In this document: positions 1-11,000 of the stretch, piece after piece
Position numbering within the stretch: position 1 is the first letter of the stretch
Layout: each line of letters opens with the position of its first letter
Source: Datnioides undecimradiatus
Lineage: Eukaryota; Chordata; Actinopteri; Lobotiformes; Datnioididae
NCBI GenBank assembly: GCA_008933995.1
Contig: WARS01000011.1
Location: 18,621,516 to 18,685,515 of the forward strand
DNA: 64,000 nucleotides
Direction of reading: 5' to 3'
Position numbers and translations under genes: made by a program
Notes under the pieces: model-generated
The model's database searches: none
What the model saw: the letters and a program-made list of their open reading frames with translations, nothing else
What the model was told of the DNA's origin: nothing

Positions 1-1620
1 CCTCTGAACGGCCTCTTCCACCCTACAGAGCGCCTAAAGAGGGCCTGCACATTTTCATCCATCCAGCAAGCAGTCACCATTGATCTGTTTTGAACTATCG
101 GCCGTCCAGATGCGCAGATGCAGCAGTGTTGTGATATGACAACACATCTGGTTGACCGGTTACAACTGACAGTGGTGTCAGAGAGTCCTGGAACTTGCAC
201 TAAGTATGTTCTTCGAAAGCAGCGTGGAAAACAAACAGAAAACACATGACAGTGGCTATAGGGGCAGCGGAGACCGGCTGATCAACACTGGATGGCTGAG
301 ATGGGTGAGAATGTGTAAGTAAGAAACGTATTGAGATGTGTCGGGTCTCTGGTAAAACTCAGAAAACACGAAAGCAACCACTGAGAAAATCTGCTGGTTT
401 TAACACGGTTCAGATGTTTCATCCTCCCATTAGTCACTGGAAGATGAAACAAGATGAATCATTCAACCCAGATTTTAGTTGTAATGAAAATCAAACATGT
501 GCTCCACTTTTTAAGAAACAAACAAAAAAGAAATCTTAATTTGTTTTGTGCTGTGAGAACCTCAGAAAACTCTGAAACAGAAAACCGGGATGAGAGAGAG
601 AGCTGTACGGTCCTCGGCATCTTTCAAATCTGGGATTAGGGATATATGTCTACCCATCAGACGCAATTACACGTTCTCCAGAGTCTTCCAGACCATCCCC
701 GATTTCATTTGAGTAGGAATTTAAGACATGCACACTTCCCATACCCCTGACTGAGGCCGTAATAGAAACCTGATCTGAAATGTTGCCCCTAGTAAGTATT
801 TTCCCTTTAAATAATGGCCTGATTCATAAAGCTGTCAGACTTGTGATCATAAAATCATGAGAATCTTATTTGAGAAGGTCGGTTTTACTTCCGCCCTCCT
901 CTAAGCCGGGGGCTTTATAGTCACAGCTTGAATATGAATAAATAGCTTTGATTTATATAACCGCGGAGACAATGGTGCACTTACATATCAAGCACTGTAG
1001 CCAGTAATGTGTAATCATCTCAAAACACTTGGCACATGCAGTTTATGCAGCCCTTCTCAGTAATGCAAACTCTAATAAAGCCACAGGAGTTCAATGTCTT
1101 CCTTTCTGTACTTACATGTAAGCCATAAAAGCTTATTACACTTATTAGCTATAAGGTCATAATAATGTCATGCGGGTCACAGTTTATGAGTCAGTATAAA
1201 TAGCATTTTTATATTCCAGTTTTAGATGCCTAATTCATACTAATGATACACTTAATCAGTGTTGTATACTGATTAACCAGGATAAAGGCATCAGCAATGG
1301 TTTATTATAACCATAATAATAATAATGATAATGTAACTGTGTTAAATTACTAAATATGGCTGACTGTGCAACGTTAATGATGGAGCTCTGGAAGTCGGTG
1401 TGTGTGGAGAACGTGCTGGTTGTTGGTTCTCCGGCACACCAAAATGCCGTTGCATGATCCTGCGGTTGCTTGTAGTGATCTGACGCCTCAGAACAGTGAA
1501 GGCGTGTCCTCCTGATCCGGCGCACAACAGTTGGACTCTGCAGGTTTTCCACAATGGGGAAATTGCACTGTTGCAACAGCAAGGTGAGAGCAGTAGGGAA
1601 GAGCAGCCATAGTACAATAG
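1..1620. other. Gene-free flank
   Basis: No exon, RNA gene or recognisable transposon was found. The frames present are short and have no familiar sequence. Confidence 0.6.
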
Positions 1621-1870
1621 TTCAATATATTGTCATAAAAAACTAAAGAAAGATATTGCACATTGGAATGTAAGAAGAAGATTGCACACACCAGGAGTGG
1701 TTATTGTACAGTCTGACAGCAGCAGGAAGGAGAGATCTCCAGAATCTTGGATCAGTCTGTCGCTGAAGCTGCTCTCCAGAGCTCCAGTCCAGTTTGTTAT
1801 TGAGGTGAACACCCAGGTACTTATAAGAGTCCACTTGCTCAATATCCGTTCCCTGGATGTTCACCGGTGA
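1621..1870 (-). mobile_element. LINE fragment (non-LTR retrotransposon 3' end), internally deleted
   Basis: The minus strand encodes NIQGTDIEQVDSYKYLGVHL and NKLDW, the region after the reverse transcriptase domain. It then jumps to FWRSLLPAAVRLYNNHS, the extreme C-terminus. The part between (LRRLRSFN to RSTFSG) is missing. A 3' UTR-like stretch with repeated gtgcaat motifs follows. Confidence 0.75.
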
Positions 1871-1990
1871 GGGGATGAAGCTTGGGTTTGAGGTGGATTT
1901 TGATGTTTGCTCTCTGCTGACGTCGCACAAACGCACACGGGCAACTCGCAAACCCGCTGGTGCAAGTGCTGCGTTTAGGAACAGCAGACC
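1871..1990 (-). repeat. Unnamed repeat, copy C
   Basis: The minus strand shares tgctgttcctaaacgcagca and later gcagagagcaaacatcaaaa, tcaaacccaagcttcatc with copy A at 7420-7590. It abuts the LINE fragment at 1870. Confidence 0.55.
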
Positions 1991-2454
1991 CACAACACTG
2001 CGACGGCACCTCTGACTGGCACCCGCCTATTTCAAGTAAGGAAAGCCTTAAAGCCATGGCAAATAATAAAAATGTAGACGATCATTTGGTTCCAGCTGTG
2101 TGCTAACAGTTTGGGGAATGCCTTTTCTTTAAAAAAAAAAGAAAATGGCTATGCCCTTGTGCAGAAAGCCAAGTCCGTGAAGAAAAACATCTTCCAGTGT
2201 GTGTGAGAATGCACCAGTCGTGCATTCCTAGAAATTATGCTCATATTGGACGAATCAACACTTCAAGATGTTGGCCTAGTGCTGACATCCCCTTTATTGA
2301 AGATATAAAGACTGTACCGCTGTCAAAAATTGTGTCGTCGCTATCCAGAGTAGAATTACCGAGGTAGGAGAGTACAGAATGAGAATCAGCTTTATCCTCC
2401 AGCAATGTGTAAACCGAAAAGCCCATCAAACAGCTGAGAATCAAAGTGGTACTG

Positions 2455-2542
2455 TCATATCGTCAGCCTAATAGCATATCTGCCTAACTCTAATTCAATC
2501 CAACATGAGTTAGGCAGATATGCTATTAGGCTGACGATATGA
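2455..2542. repeat. Perfect 36-bp inverted repeat with 16-nt loop
   Basis: The arms 2455-2490 and 2507-2542 are exact reverse complements (inner end tctgcctaactc / gagttaggcaga). The loop is taattcaatccaacat. Confidence 0.95.
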
Positions 2543-2703
2543 TGCTGCCAATGCTTCTGCCACTCTTGTTGCCTCTGCAGGCACATCGATCTGCAACCGG
2601 CACTTGACCCCCTCCGCTGCATCAACAGGAAGTTGCAGGAGGTCAAATCCAGTGAGCAGGTTGGGTCGCAAGCAACTCTCCATCTCCTATCTCCAGTGAC
2701 AAC

Positions 2704-2790
2704 CCTCCACATGAAACTTGGGTTTGATGCAGACTTTGATATTTGCTTCCTGCATGAAGCACGTGTAGCACATGTGGTGTTGCACAAAAC
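2704..2790 (-). repeat. Unnamed repeat, copy B
   Basis: The minus strand reads ggaagcaaatatcaaagtct and tcaaacccaagtttcatgtg, closely matching copies A and C. Confidence 0.55.
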
Positions 2791-5700
2791 CTGGAATACT
2801 GACTCCCGAAAGGTATTTACTGTGCAGCCGTCTGTTCTCTCAACTTTTTGATCAACCCTCATAAATATCTTAAAATAACAGCGATGACCAAACAACATGC
2901 ATACAAGTTCAGTGTTCTGTCAGTTAGACGGAAATAAATAGCGAATGTACATTGACTGGATTGTTCATGAACGTACACGTCTATATGCGGTATATGCAGC
3001 ATGCATGCACTGACAGTGACGTCCTTCACAGGTTATATTTGCACTAATCCTGGGAATAATGTGACCCCTCTGACCTCCATCCCATCCAACACCTGAGATG
3101 AAACTGATGTACCAACTATCAGCCAGGCTACCAACCAAACTGAATAATCGGCTTCAAACTCTTGCCTGAAAGCTTTCCAGAAGGGTATGGGCTGTTAAAG
3201 CAGACGTTTAATGTGCGTGCATGTTAACAATCAAACAAAGATGTATTGTTCAGGTGACTTTAGCCGTGTAGCATGCGTTAAGCTCCATGAATTTAATGCG
3301 CTTTTGGACGTGGTGCCGCATTTCTTTTACGACGTGCTCCCGGTTGCATCACCGCACCAAATGATTGATTTATCGCTTTAAAACGACTGAACAAGTGTTG
3401 GGCAACTAAATTTTGATCCATGATAATCTTTCCTTTAAAGGTTTATGGACCCCTGATCTTTTTTGCATTTCTGTTACAGCTGCCAACTCTCCCTGAGAGC
3501 AGGTACAGTCTTAAATCTTCAGGTGACAGTTTAACACTACCTACAAAGTTCATACTCGAGACCAAAACAGCTGGAATGATTGCAGTCTGGAACCTGTGTT
3601 TACCTAGAGGGCAACGAAAATTATTGTAGCTGCTTAACGTAAAACTAACATGATCTCTTCTAATGTCAGTGTTTGTATGTTTTCCTCATCTGGCCTCTTT
3701 TCTTTTTCGGGGGTTCTCTCAAAACGGCAAGATGAATCAAAGCCCTGCGCCGCTTTGATTCCCAGATTTTCCTTCTTCCCTGTTTGCACCGTTAGTACCA
3801 ACATCCTCAGCGTTGTACACGTCTTGTTAATCTAGCGCTGTACGGCTCTACTGCGAACACGAGGCCCTGTTTGAATTTTCCCCAAGCCACAACACTGACG
3901 GCTCAAACTGTCTGAATGTTGGATCCAGTTTTTCAGAGCAATCAGTGCGTTTTCAAAGCGACCGCAGCTCTGTGTGTCGCAAGCCACTGGCATGGAGAAG
4001 TTTTTGTTCCCTGAGATTTAAGAAGGGTTTTTTTTTTTTTTTAAACGTTCTGCCATAAATAACGAATACTAAACGATGTTTTGATGTTTTTCTTTATTCT
4101 AAATCAGCCACACAAGCTGCACGACTGCCACCGGCTCTCCCTCCTTCGTGCACGTCGTGATGGGCATTCATCACCGTGCCAGCGTCCTACCTCACTTGAT
4201 TCCTGTCATGTGAAAACCATAATCCGGTCTCTGGAGATGATCAGTCTTCACAATTATTGGATTAAATGTTCGGTGGATGGTTCACTAAAGAACATACCTT
4301 CCTAATAAGAGGAATTAAACCATCGCCCACGATTGTTGGTCTCTAACTGGTTGACAGAGGATGTAGAAACGCTCATGAAGCAGGCTGAAGGAACTTGAGG
4401 TCCTTGTCCTGCTTTTGGACCAAATGCCCAAAGACAAATAGCTAGAATTTAATTATTAATAGGAAGTAATCAAACGAAGTAATTTGTGATTATGTGGTAA
4501 TGAAGCAGCCGATTCTCATTCCCTACCCTTCGAATATGGCAGCTAACATGCGGCGAGGAGGCTGCGGTGCGGGATTGGACAAATACAGGACTTACACCCC
4601 CAAAAGAGATCACTGGGTGTGAAACAAAGATCCAGTGATGACTCCTTTGGTTTTATTACAACACAAAACCACCATCTTTTCAAACAAAACTGCGACTGTT
4701 TCACAGCAGCAAACGTCACCGGACTTTCCTGCAGGTCCCATAACCCATAAAACGTGACGTGTGTCTGGGCCGGCGATGAGTTTAAGGTCTAACCAAATGC
4801 TGCACACTTAGTATTTGTGACTAACAACATCGCATTTGTATAAATAGTATCAATATTTATGCAAATTGTGTGCTTAGGTACACTTTCAGATGTTTGAATA
4901 GCTCTATTTTATATATATTTATATTTAAATAGCTGCATTTGAGATCAATATTAATGTTATATTATTCTAAAATACACTATCTCTGTATATAACTGTCAAA
5001 ATCAGCTCCACCTTGATCCTATTGTTCCTTAAAATGCATCAGTATATTGTAAACCTGTGTATTAACATCATTAGCATTAGCATTAATGTTCTTTTATTGT
5101 TCATATTTGATCATATTTTCTTAGAATACCTTTACACCATTGTGTAATACTTTTAAAACATGTCTAGATGTTTAAATCCTGCCCAGCTGAGGGTGCAAAG
5201 TCATTTAATCTGTTCTTAAAATAGAGATATTGCTGAGAGTGAAGGAATGCAATCAGTGCACACTGATGATAGTGAGGCATGTTATTGTGTTTTATTCAGT
5301 TCCTGTTTTGCAAAGTGTTGCAGTTGGACAGCTGTTGTTTGTACGCTGCAAATTCAATTTCGCTTTGGAGCGTAGTGCCAGCGTCAGAAACCATTTGTTA
5401 CATGCCAGCAAAACATTCCTAATATGCAAACCGCTGTGTTGTGTTAACTGCTCTTCCCCGCTCAAACAACATAAATGCTGCTGCTTCCACCATTAACACT
5501 CCCCGTGCCACTCCTGCCGCTCCAGCAAACACGAGAGAAAAGGCGTTTCGCCGCCATCAGGGCGTGCAACGCAACATTCGAGACGCGAGCAGAGCGGGTA
5601 ATCCCACGTCTGCAGCTGTAAAACCGCTGCATTTAATGGGATTGTATGACTCTAATATGATTCATTAAATGATAGGCAAAATTATAAATGAGACGTCTGA

Positions 5701-7419
5701 TATCAGCCTTCACCTTTGGCTGACCTTTGCTCTACAGATTAGAAATCAGCATCGTGAACGTGTAAAACCATCCGCACCCGTGTAATTTGCGCCCATCTGT
5801 TGTGCAGAGACTACGAAGAGATTGAGACGTGGAGCCGCTGTTACGCTGCGCTGCATTCAAATCACTGCGCCCCACAGCAGCAGCGTCCGGCTCGTACAGC
5901 ACAGCGAGAGGCAGGATTGGCGAATGCTGCAAATTCCCCTTCGAATGACCCACTTGTGTACTGTGAGAAAAGCTATATTTAGCCACGTGCTCACTGGACT
6001 CTGATTTTTTATTTCCTCTCTCTCTCTCGCTCTCCCTGGACCTGAACAATTGTGGGAATTTAGTAAATAAAAGTTGGAGCCTACAGTCGGTTATTGTCAT
6101 CGGACCAGATGCGCAGCCAGAGGTCAAAATATTCTAGTGGGCGCCTGGGATTACACGCAGTTACACAAGCAAATCTGAATTTTAAGCAGAATTACAGCAG
6201 CTCCTCACATGGTCTTTGTCAGGCTGATCAGTTTAGATAAGTCACATTGGAAATGATGAGTCGGTTTACTGATTAGACCATCGGCTCAAATCAAAAACTT
6301 GGGGAAACACTAATGGTTTGTGTCAGAGTTAAGGACCTAGCTGGGAACACTGCGCTGAAACAGGCAAATATCATTTAAAACGACATATCTGGACAATTTT
6401 CCAGCCATGGCTTCACAAACACCACGTGATAGAGGGCTGCACATATTTAGCTGCTTGATTTGCACAAGAACTGTATTGATAACCAGCAGATGCATCAGAA
6501 TTTACCCCCAAGACACCTCAATTTAGTCTTTTTCAGCATATTCACTACACTTATCAGCTAAGCTACAGTGGATCGAGATACTTAGACGTGGTTCTACGGC
6601 GAGTTTGTCTGCTCGCAGCCGTGCACAGTGTAAATGCTGAAATATTACAAGAGTCAGAAGAGTAATGAGCTGGACATAAAATGTGCTCAGGGTCAAGTCA
6701 GAAAGGAGTGGGGCTGAGGAGGACGGGCGTAAAAGTGATGTCTCCTGTCGTCCTTCATCCCGGTCGAATGGACCGGAATTTACGGAATGTAAATTGATTG
6801 CAGTGTTGAACTCTTCCGTGGCCGCTCCTCTAGTTTCCCCCTTCGCTCTCTCTCTCCCCGGCTTCACATCCTCCATCTCTCCTCCCTGCTTCACCCAGCT
6901 CCACATGTGCATCCCATACCGGCCTTCCCCTCCTCTTCTCGCTTTTCCTCGGGAACCGCCTTCCGCCATCCATCATGTGACAGCTCCGCATCTTTAATTG
7001 AGTAGAGCTGCACATTGATTTCGCATTAGAGCGGAGATGGGAATCAATCAAACCACTGGCTGCGGTAAAAAGGATTTCTAATTTGCCCTCTCATCTTGCT
7101 GAGGACAGCTCCTGACTGTGCTGCCGTGTGTTGAATTAGCTGTGACCTAGAAAATCTTTTATCCTTGGATGTCTCGGAATCATATTGAAACCAAAACAAT
7201 AGAGAAAGTCGGCCTTGCTGTTCATTCCCAAAGCCCATTACTGTGGCTTGCTTTGCACTGACCCTGCCAGTGAAGAGCAATACATCAACATTCGGGTCAA
7301 GAGCAGCAGTTTGTGTAGTTTGTCTTTAGACTTCAACACAGTGGCTTATTGACTTTGTTCGATCAACTGGCTCCTTTTTGGAAACATGCAAGAAGCAATC
7401 AGATAATTTCCTGACTGCT
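2791..7419. other. Gene-free intergenic sequence
   Basis: Only a T15 run (4028-4042) and AT-rich stretches (about 4820-5160) stand out. Short open frames on both strands lack family resemblance or supporting splice sites. Confidence 0.55.
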
Positions 7420-7590
7420 TTTGCTGTTCCTAAACGCATCACGGTCCCGGCTGCAGGGTGCAACTGAGTTGAGGTGCTGGGTGACATTCCACGTTACGAT
7501 TGCACGCGCACGTCTGCGAGCCGTGGCGCTGCAACTCCAGCAGAGAGCAAAGATCTGAATCAGCGTCAAACCCGAGCTTCATGTGGAGGA
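7420..7590 (+). repeat. Unnamed repeat, copy A
   Basis: It contains tgctgttcctaaacgcatca (7422 on) and cagagagcaaagatctgaat followed by gtcaaacccgagcttcatgt (to 7583). Confidence 0.55.
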
Positions 7591-7838
7591 TCATCACCAG
7601 CTACGACCCGGAGACCAAACAGCAGTCTGGGCAGAGGAAAAGCTGGTGCGTCAGATCAGAAGGACACGCTGGTCCTTCTTTGACGTTGTTGTGCACCATG
7701 AATTCATCCTGCAGGTTCAAACTGTCAGCAGAGAGCTCTACAGCATCGAGATGATGTGCCTTAGGGTGGAAATGGGCACAAACGACCTGAACTGTGCATG
7801 AGCGAGCTTTGGTTTTTCCGTCATGATGACACAGTGCA

Positions 7839-8082
7839 GGTGGCTTGGTGGTTAGCACCTCGCACCTAGTAAGAAGGCCCTGGGTTCGACTCCCAACCAG
7901 GTCCTTTCTGTGTTGAGTCTGCATGTTCCCTCCGTGTCCGTGTGGGTAGAGCATGAACCAGATTGTCTTTATGTGTCAGCCTGGGCTGGGTGTACACCGC
8001 CTCCCACCCAATGACCGCTGGGATAGGCTCCAGCGCCCCCTGAAACCCCAAAAGTAATACAGTGGTTACAGGAAATGGACAA
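7839..8082 (+). repeat. tRNA-like dispersed repeat, forward copy
   Basis: The 5' part (ggtggttagcacctcgcacc, then ctgggttcgactccc) resembles Pol III A and B boxes. The body (tctgcatgttccctccgtgt) and 3' part (gggataggctccagcgcccc, ending caggaaatggac) match a widespread fish repeat. An internal part is missing compared with the usual layout. Confidence 0.7.
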
Positions 8083-9284
8083 AACTCACTCGCTCGCCAC
8101 AATTCACTAGATTTCATCGTGGGATTTTGAGCATCTGTTGCAATTTCATGACCTTCCCTATAAAGTTTGAACCTTTTTTTTTGGATTTTACAAAATTATC
8201 ATTTATTTCCATATGCATTTGTTAGAGTTTTCACTTAATGCATTAAGCTTGCCCTCGTCTCCAGTGAGAGTTTTGAAACAAGCTCAAGGGTTGATGATTA
8301 GCTAGAGCGCAATGTATGGTGCAACCCATTTATATTCATGTTTATATCCATTATTCAGCAAACTTCAATTTCCATGAAGCCTTTAATAAAACTTTCATGG
8401 ACTAAAAGTGGGAGGCGTACTACGTCTGGAGTCTGTTGCGCTGACTGGCTCCAAATGGCAGCTTCCTCGTCAGACTAATCCAGTCTAAGAATAGGAAGTG
8501 GCACTTCAGGGTCGCTGTGACAAGACTGCAGACGAGCTGTGGTTAAACTGTGGCGCAGAGAGCAAAGCAGAGCAGAGGAGGTCGCCCACTAATCGGAAGA
8601 CTGGCAGGACTCCCTCCAGTCCTCAAGTCCGAGGACACATCACATGCGTCCTTGGGGCGAAATGCTGAACCCAGCTGTGTGATGGGTGTTAATGTGTGTG
8701 CGTCACATGTAGTGCAAAGAGCTCCGAGTGGCTGCAAGGCACACAGTTCTCTTTATACATTTAGCGTTTACCGTCCGTTTGCTGTTTCTGCTCTGTGCAG
8801 AGGCGAAGCTGTGTCGGCGTCTCAGCCCCGGTTTCCAGTAATGATCCTTTTGTTACTACTCAGCAACTTTCTGATAGCGTGCCTGTGGCTAACACCCATT
8901 ATAGCGGTAGCTGCTAACAAAACGACCGTTGTTGTATCTCTGGTTTAATCAAATGTTATTGTTCAGCCCAGAAACCCTCATAAACCCCAGCATCGGCTTC
9001 TCATTTGGTTAAAGGAACATCCCGAGACTGAGCTTAGGGATCAGGAGTTAACAAGGACTCTGGGCTCTTCACATGACAACCAATCTGAACAACTGTGCTT
9101 CAGAATTGCTGTGTTTTACCACTTTTACCAGAAACTGATGCTTTTTCAACCCAACAGGAAATTATACAAGTAGACATGCACAAATGGAGTCAATCAAGAG
9201 GCTGCAAGTTAGAAATTAAAGGATTGTGGATTATGTCAATTTACGCATGCGGTTGCACATGTTTGTCCAGTTCATGTGAAGACT

Positions 9285-9560
9285 GTATCTCAGGAACATC
9301 TCAACGACATGTCTCCACACTTGGCACAAACACATACTCAGAGATGACCTGACCAGATTCTCATAATCGAAGGTCGAAGGTTCTCCGTGACCTCAAAAAA
9401 CACGATTTTTGGCCTCGTGAGCACAATATCTCAGGAAAAACTTGAGAGAACCTCCTCAATTCTGGCACAAATCTTCAGTTAGACGAGGAATGTCTGAGTA
9501 GATTTTGGTGATCAAGGGTCACAGTGACTTCAAACTGTTTCACACAAACGTCCAGTTGTT
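9285..9560 (+). repeat. Two diverged tandem units of about 141 bp
   Basis: Unit 1 starts tatctcaggaacatctcaac at 9285 and unit 2 starts tatctcaggaaaaacttgag at 9426. Both continue with ggcacaaa, an agatt core, aaggtc or agggtc and a cagtgac or cgtgacc-like stretch. The type is common in fish genomes. Confidence 0.6.
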
Positions 9561-9584
9561 TGAGATTAGTTCTGAAGCTTTGAC

Positions 9585-9762
9585 TAAGCTAGGCTGACAC
9601 ATACAGACAGCTCACTCTCTCACTCTAAATTCATTGCAGCGATTTAGAGTTCCCAATTCACCTGTCATGCATGTTTTTGGGTGGTGGGACGAAGCCGGAG
9701 AACCCGGAGAGAACCTGCACGGACAAAGAGAGAACGTGCAAACTCAGCCCGCTCAGCACGCT
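9585..9762 (-). repeat. tRNA-like dispersed repeat, reverse copy (body only)
   Basis: It contains gaagccggagaacccggaga and gagaacgtgcaaactcag, which on the minus strand is the body of the same repeat as 7839-8082. The tRNA-like head is not seen. Confidence 0.65.
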
Positions 9763-9984
9763 ACATGCAACTATGAAGACGTAACCTTGGAGGGAACACT
9801 CCTCGTGGACAGACAGACTGGGAACGTCATCCTAAAGCGACAGGATGACTTGATGTGTCTATTCCAAAGGATGCTGACACCTCATATTAGGTTTTGTGAA
9901 ATGTCTTTTGATGCACAGAGCAAACACTGTTGTCCACAGATTTAACTGTTTATTTTGTTGTTTTTGAAGTTATTGCGGGAGATG

Positions 9985-10018
9985 GTTGTCTCACCGCCGC
10001 TTACAGTGGTGAGACAAC
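9985..10018. repeat. 11-bp inverted repeat
   Basis: gttgtctcacc and ggtgagacaac flank a 12-nt loop. Short, and possibly chance. Confidence 0.6.
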
Positions 10019-10924
10019 TCCAGGAATTAAACTTTCCCAGCTGTGAGCCGCTCTCGCATTTCCTGTTTTCTTGGCACGGCAGACAAAATGTTCTTACAAA
10101 ATGAAAATAAACCGGGGTTGCTATTTTTAAAGGCAGCATGTGACTTCTGTCCATATTGGACAAAAGTAGTTTTTTTTTTTAAAAAAGGGTTTTTTTTTTT
10201 AAACAAACCCACAAAATATGGGATGTGTGAATTGTGAAAGGCAGCATTTTGGATATAAATTAACTCTTTGTGTATTTCAAAATGGATTCATTTGCCTCAC
10301 AAAGACAGCATATAAGGCAAAAAGTATAAATAAATAATTAATTTGGATTAGGCATGGTGCATAGCGTGGAATTTCCAAAAGAGGACACAGGAGCAGCTAT
10401 TCTGACGATGCAAAGGAATAAAAGGGGGATTTTGCAGCGTAAGAACAGACACTCTTTCGTTTTTGCAGGGAGTGAAGTGAGGACACATGCCCGTCTGTCT
10501 GTGGCCTCGTTCCCTGGCTGCGCTTTAGTTGTATAACTGCATCAGAAAGCGTTTCTCCGCCGCAGCACAGTTCAAACAGTCCGTAATCCCCGAAGGACAG
10601 GTGCGACTCTTTTCTCACATTCACAATAAAAATGTTATGAGTCACATGTTTGATGTTCGACTTTGTGTTCAATAAGGCTTCGCCTTGAAGCGCGTCAAAT
10701 AGTTTGGGAGTGACGGACGCAACATCAGCGACCTGATTCACTCTGCAGGTTCCAACACACCGCTAACTCGAAAACAGGTTACGTTAAATCAACAGTGCGT
10801 CTGCTCACACACAGTTTAAAGGGAGGCTTTTTGTTTTTTGTTTTTCCTTTTTTTTTAAGTAGGGTTGTAGGAGGTGTTTATCCTCAGTCACAGAACTATC
10901 TGCAGTTGACTGGCGTTCGGCATG

Positions 10925-11000
10925 CCTCCAGTTTGGAGAAGCAGCAGGAGCTCCAGCGCGGGAGCAGAGCAATGTAGAGCTGTGGACGGAGTCAGCAGCA
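10925..11000 (+). repeat. Partial second copy of the repeat at 58440-58960
   Basis: It shares cctccagtttggaga and gctgtggacggagtcagcag with 58499-58554, with similar spacing between the two blocks. Confidence 0.45.

Noticed and set aside
7839..7905. Possible tRNA gene
   Set aside because: The B-box-like stretch continues into a dispersed-repeat body and no acceptor stem closes; it is the head of a repeat.
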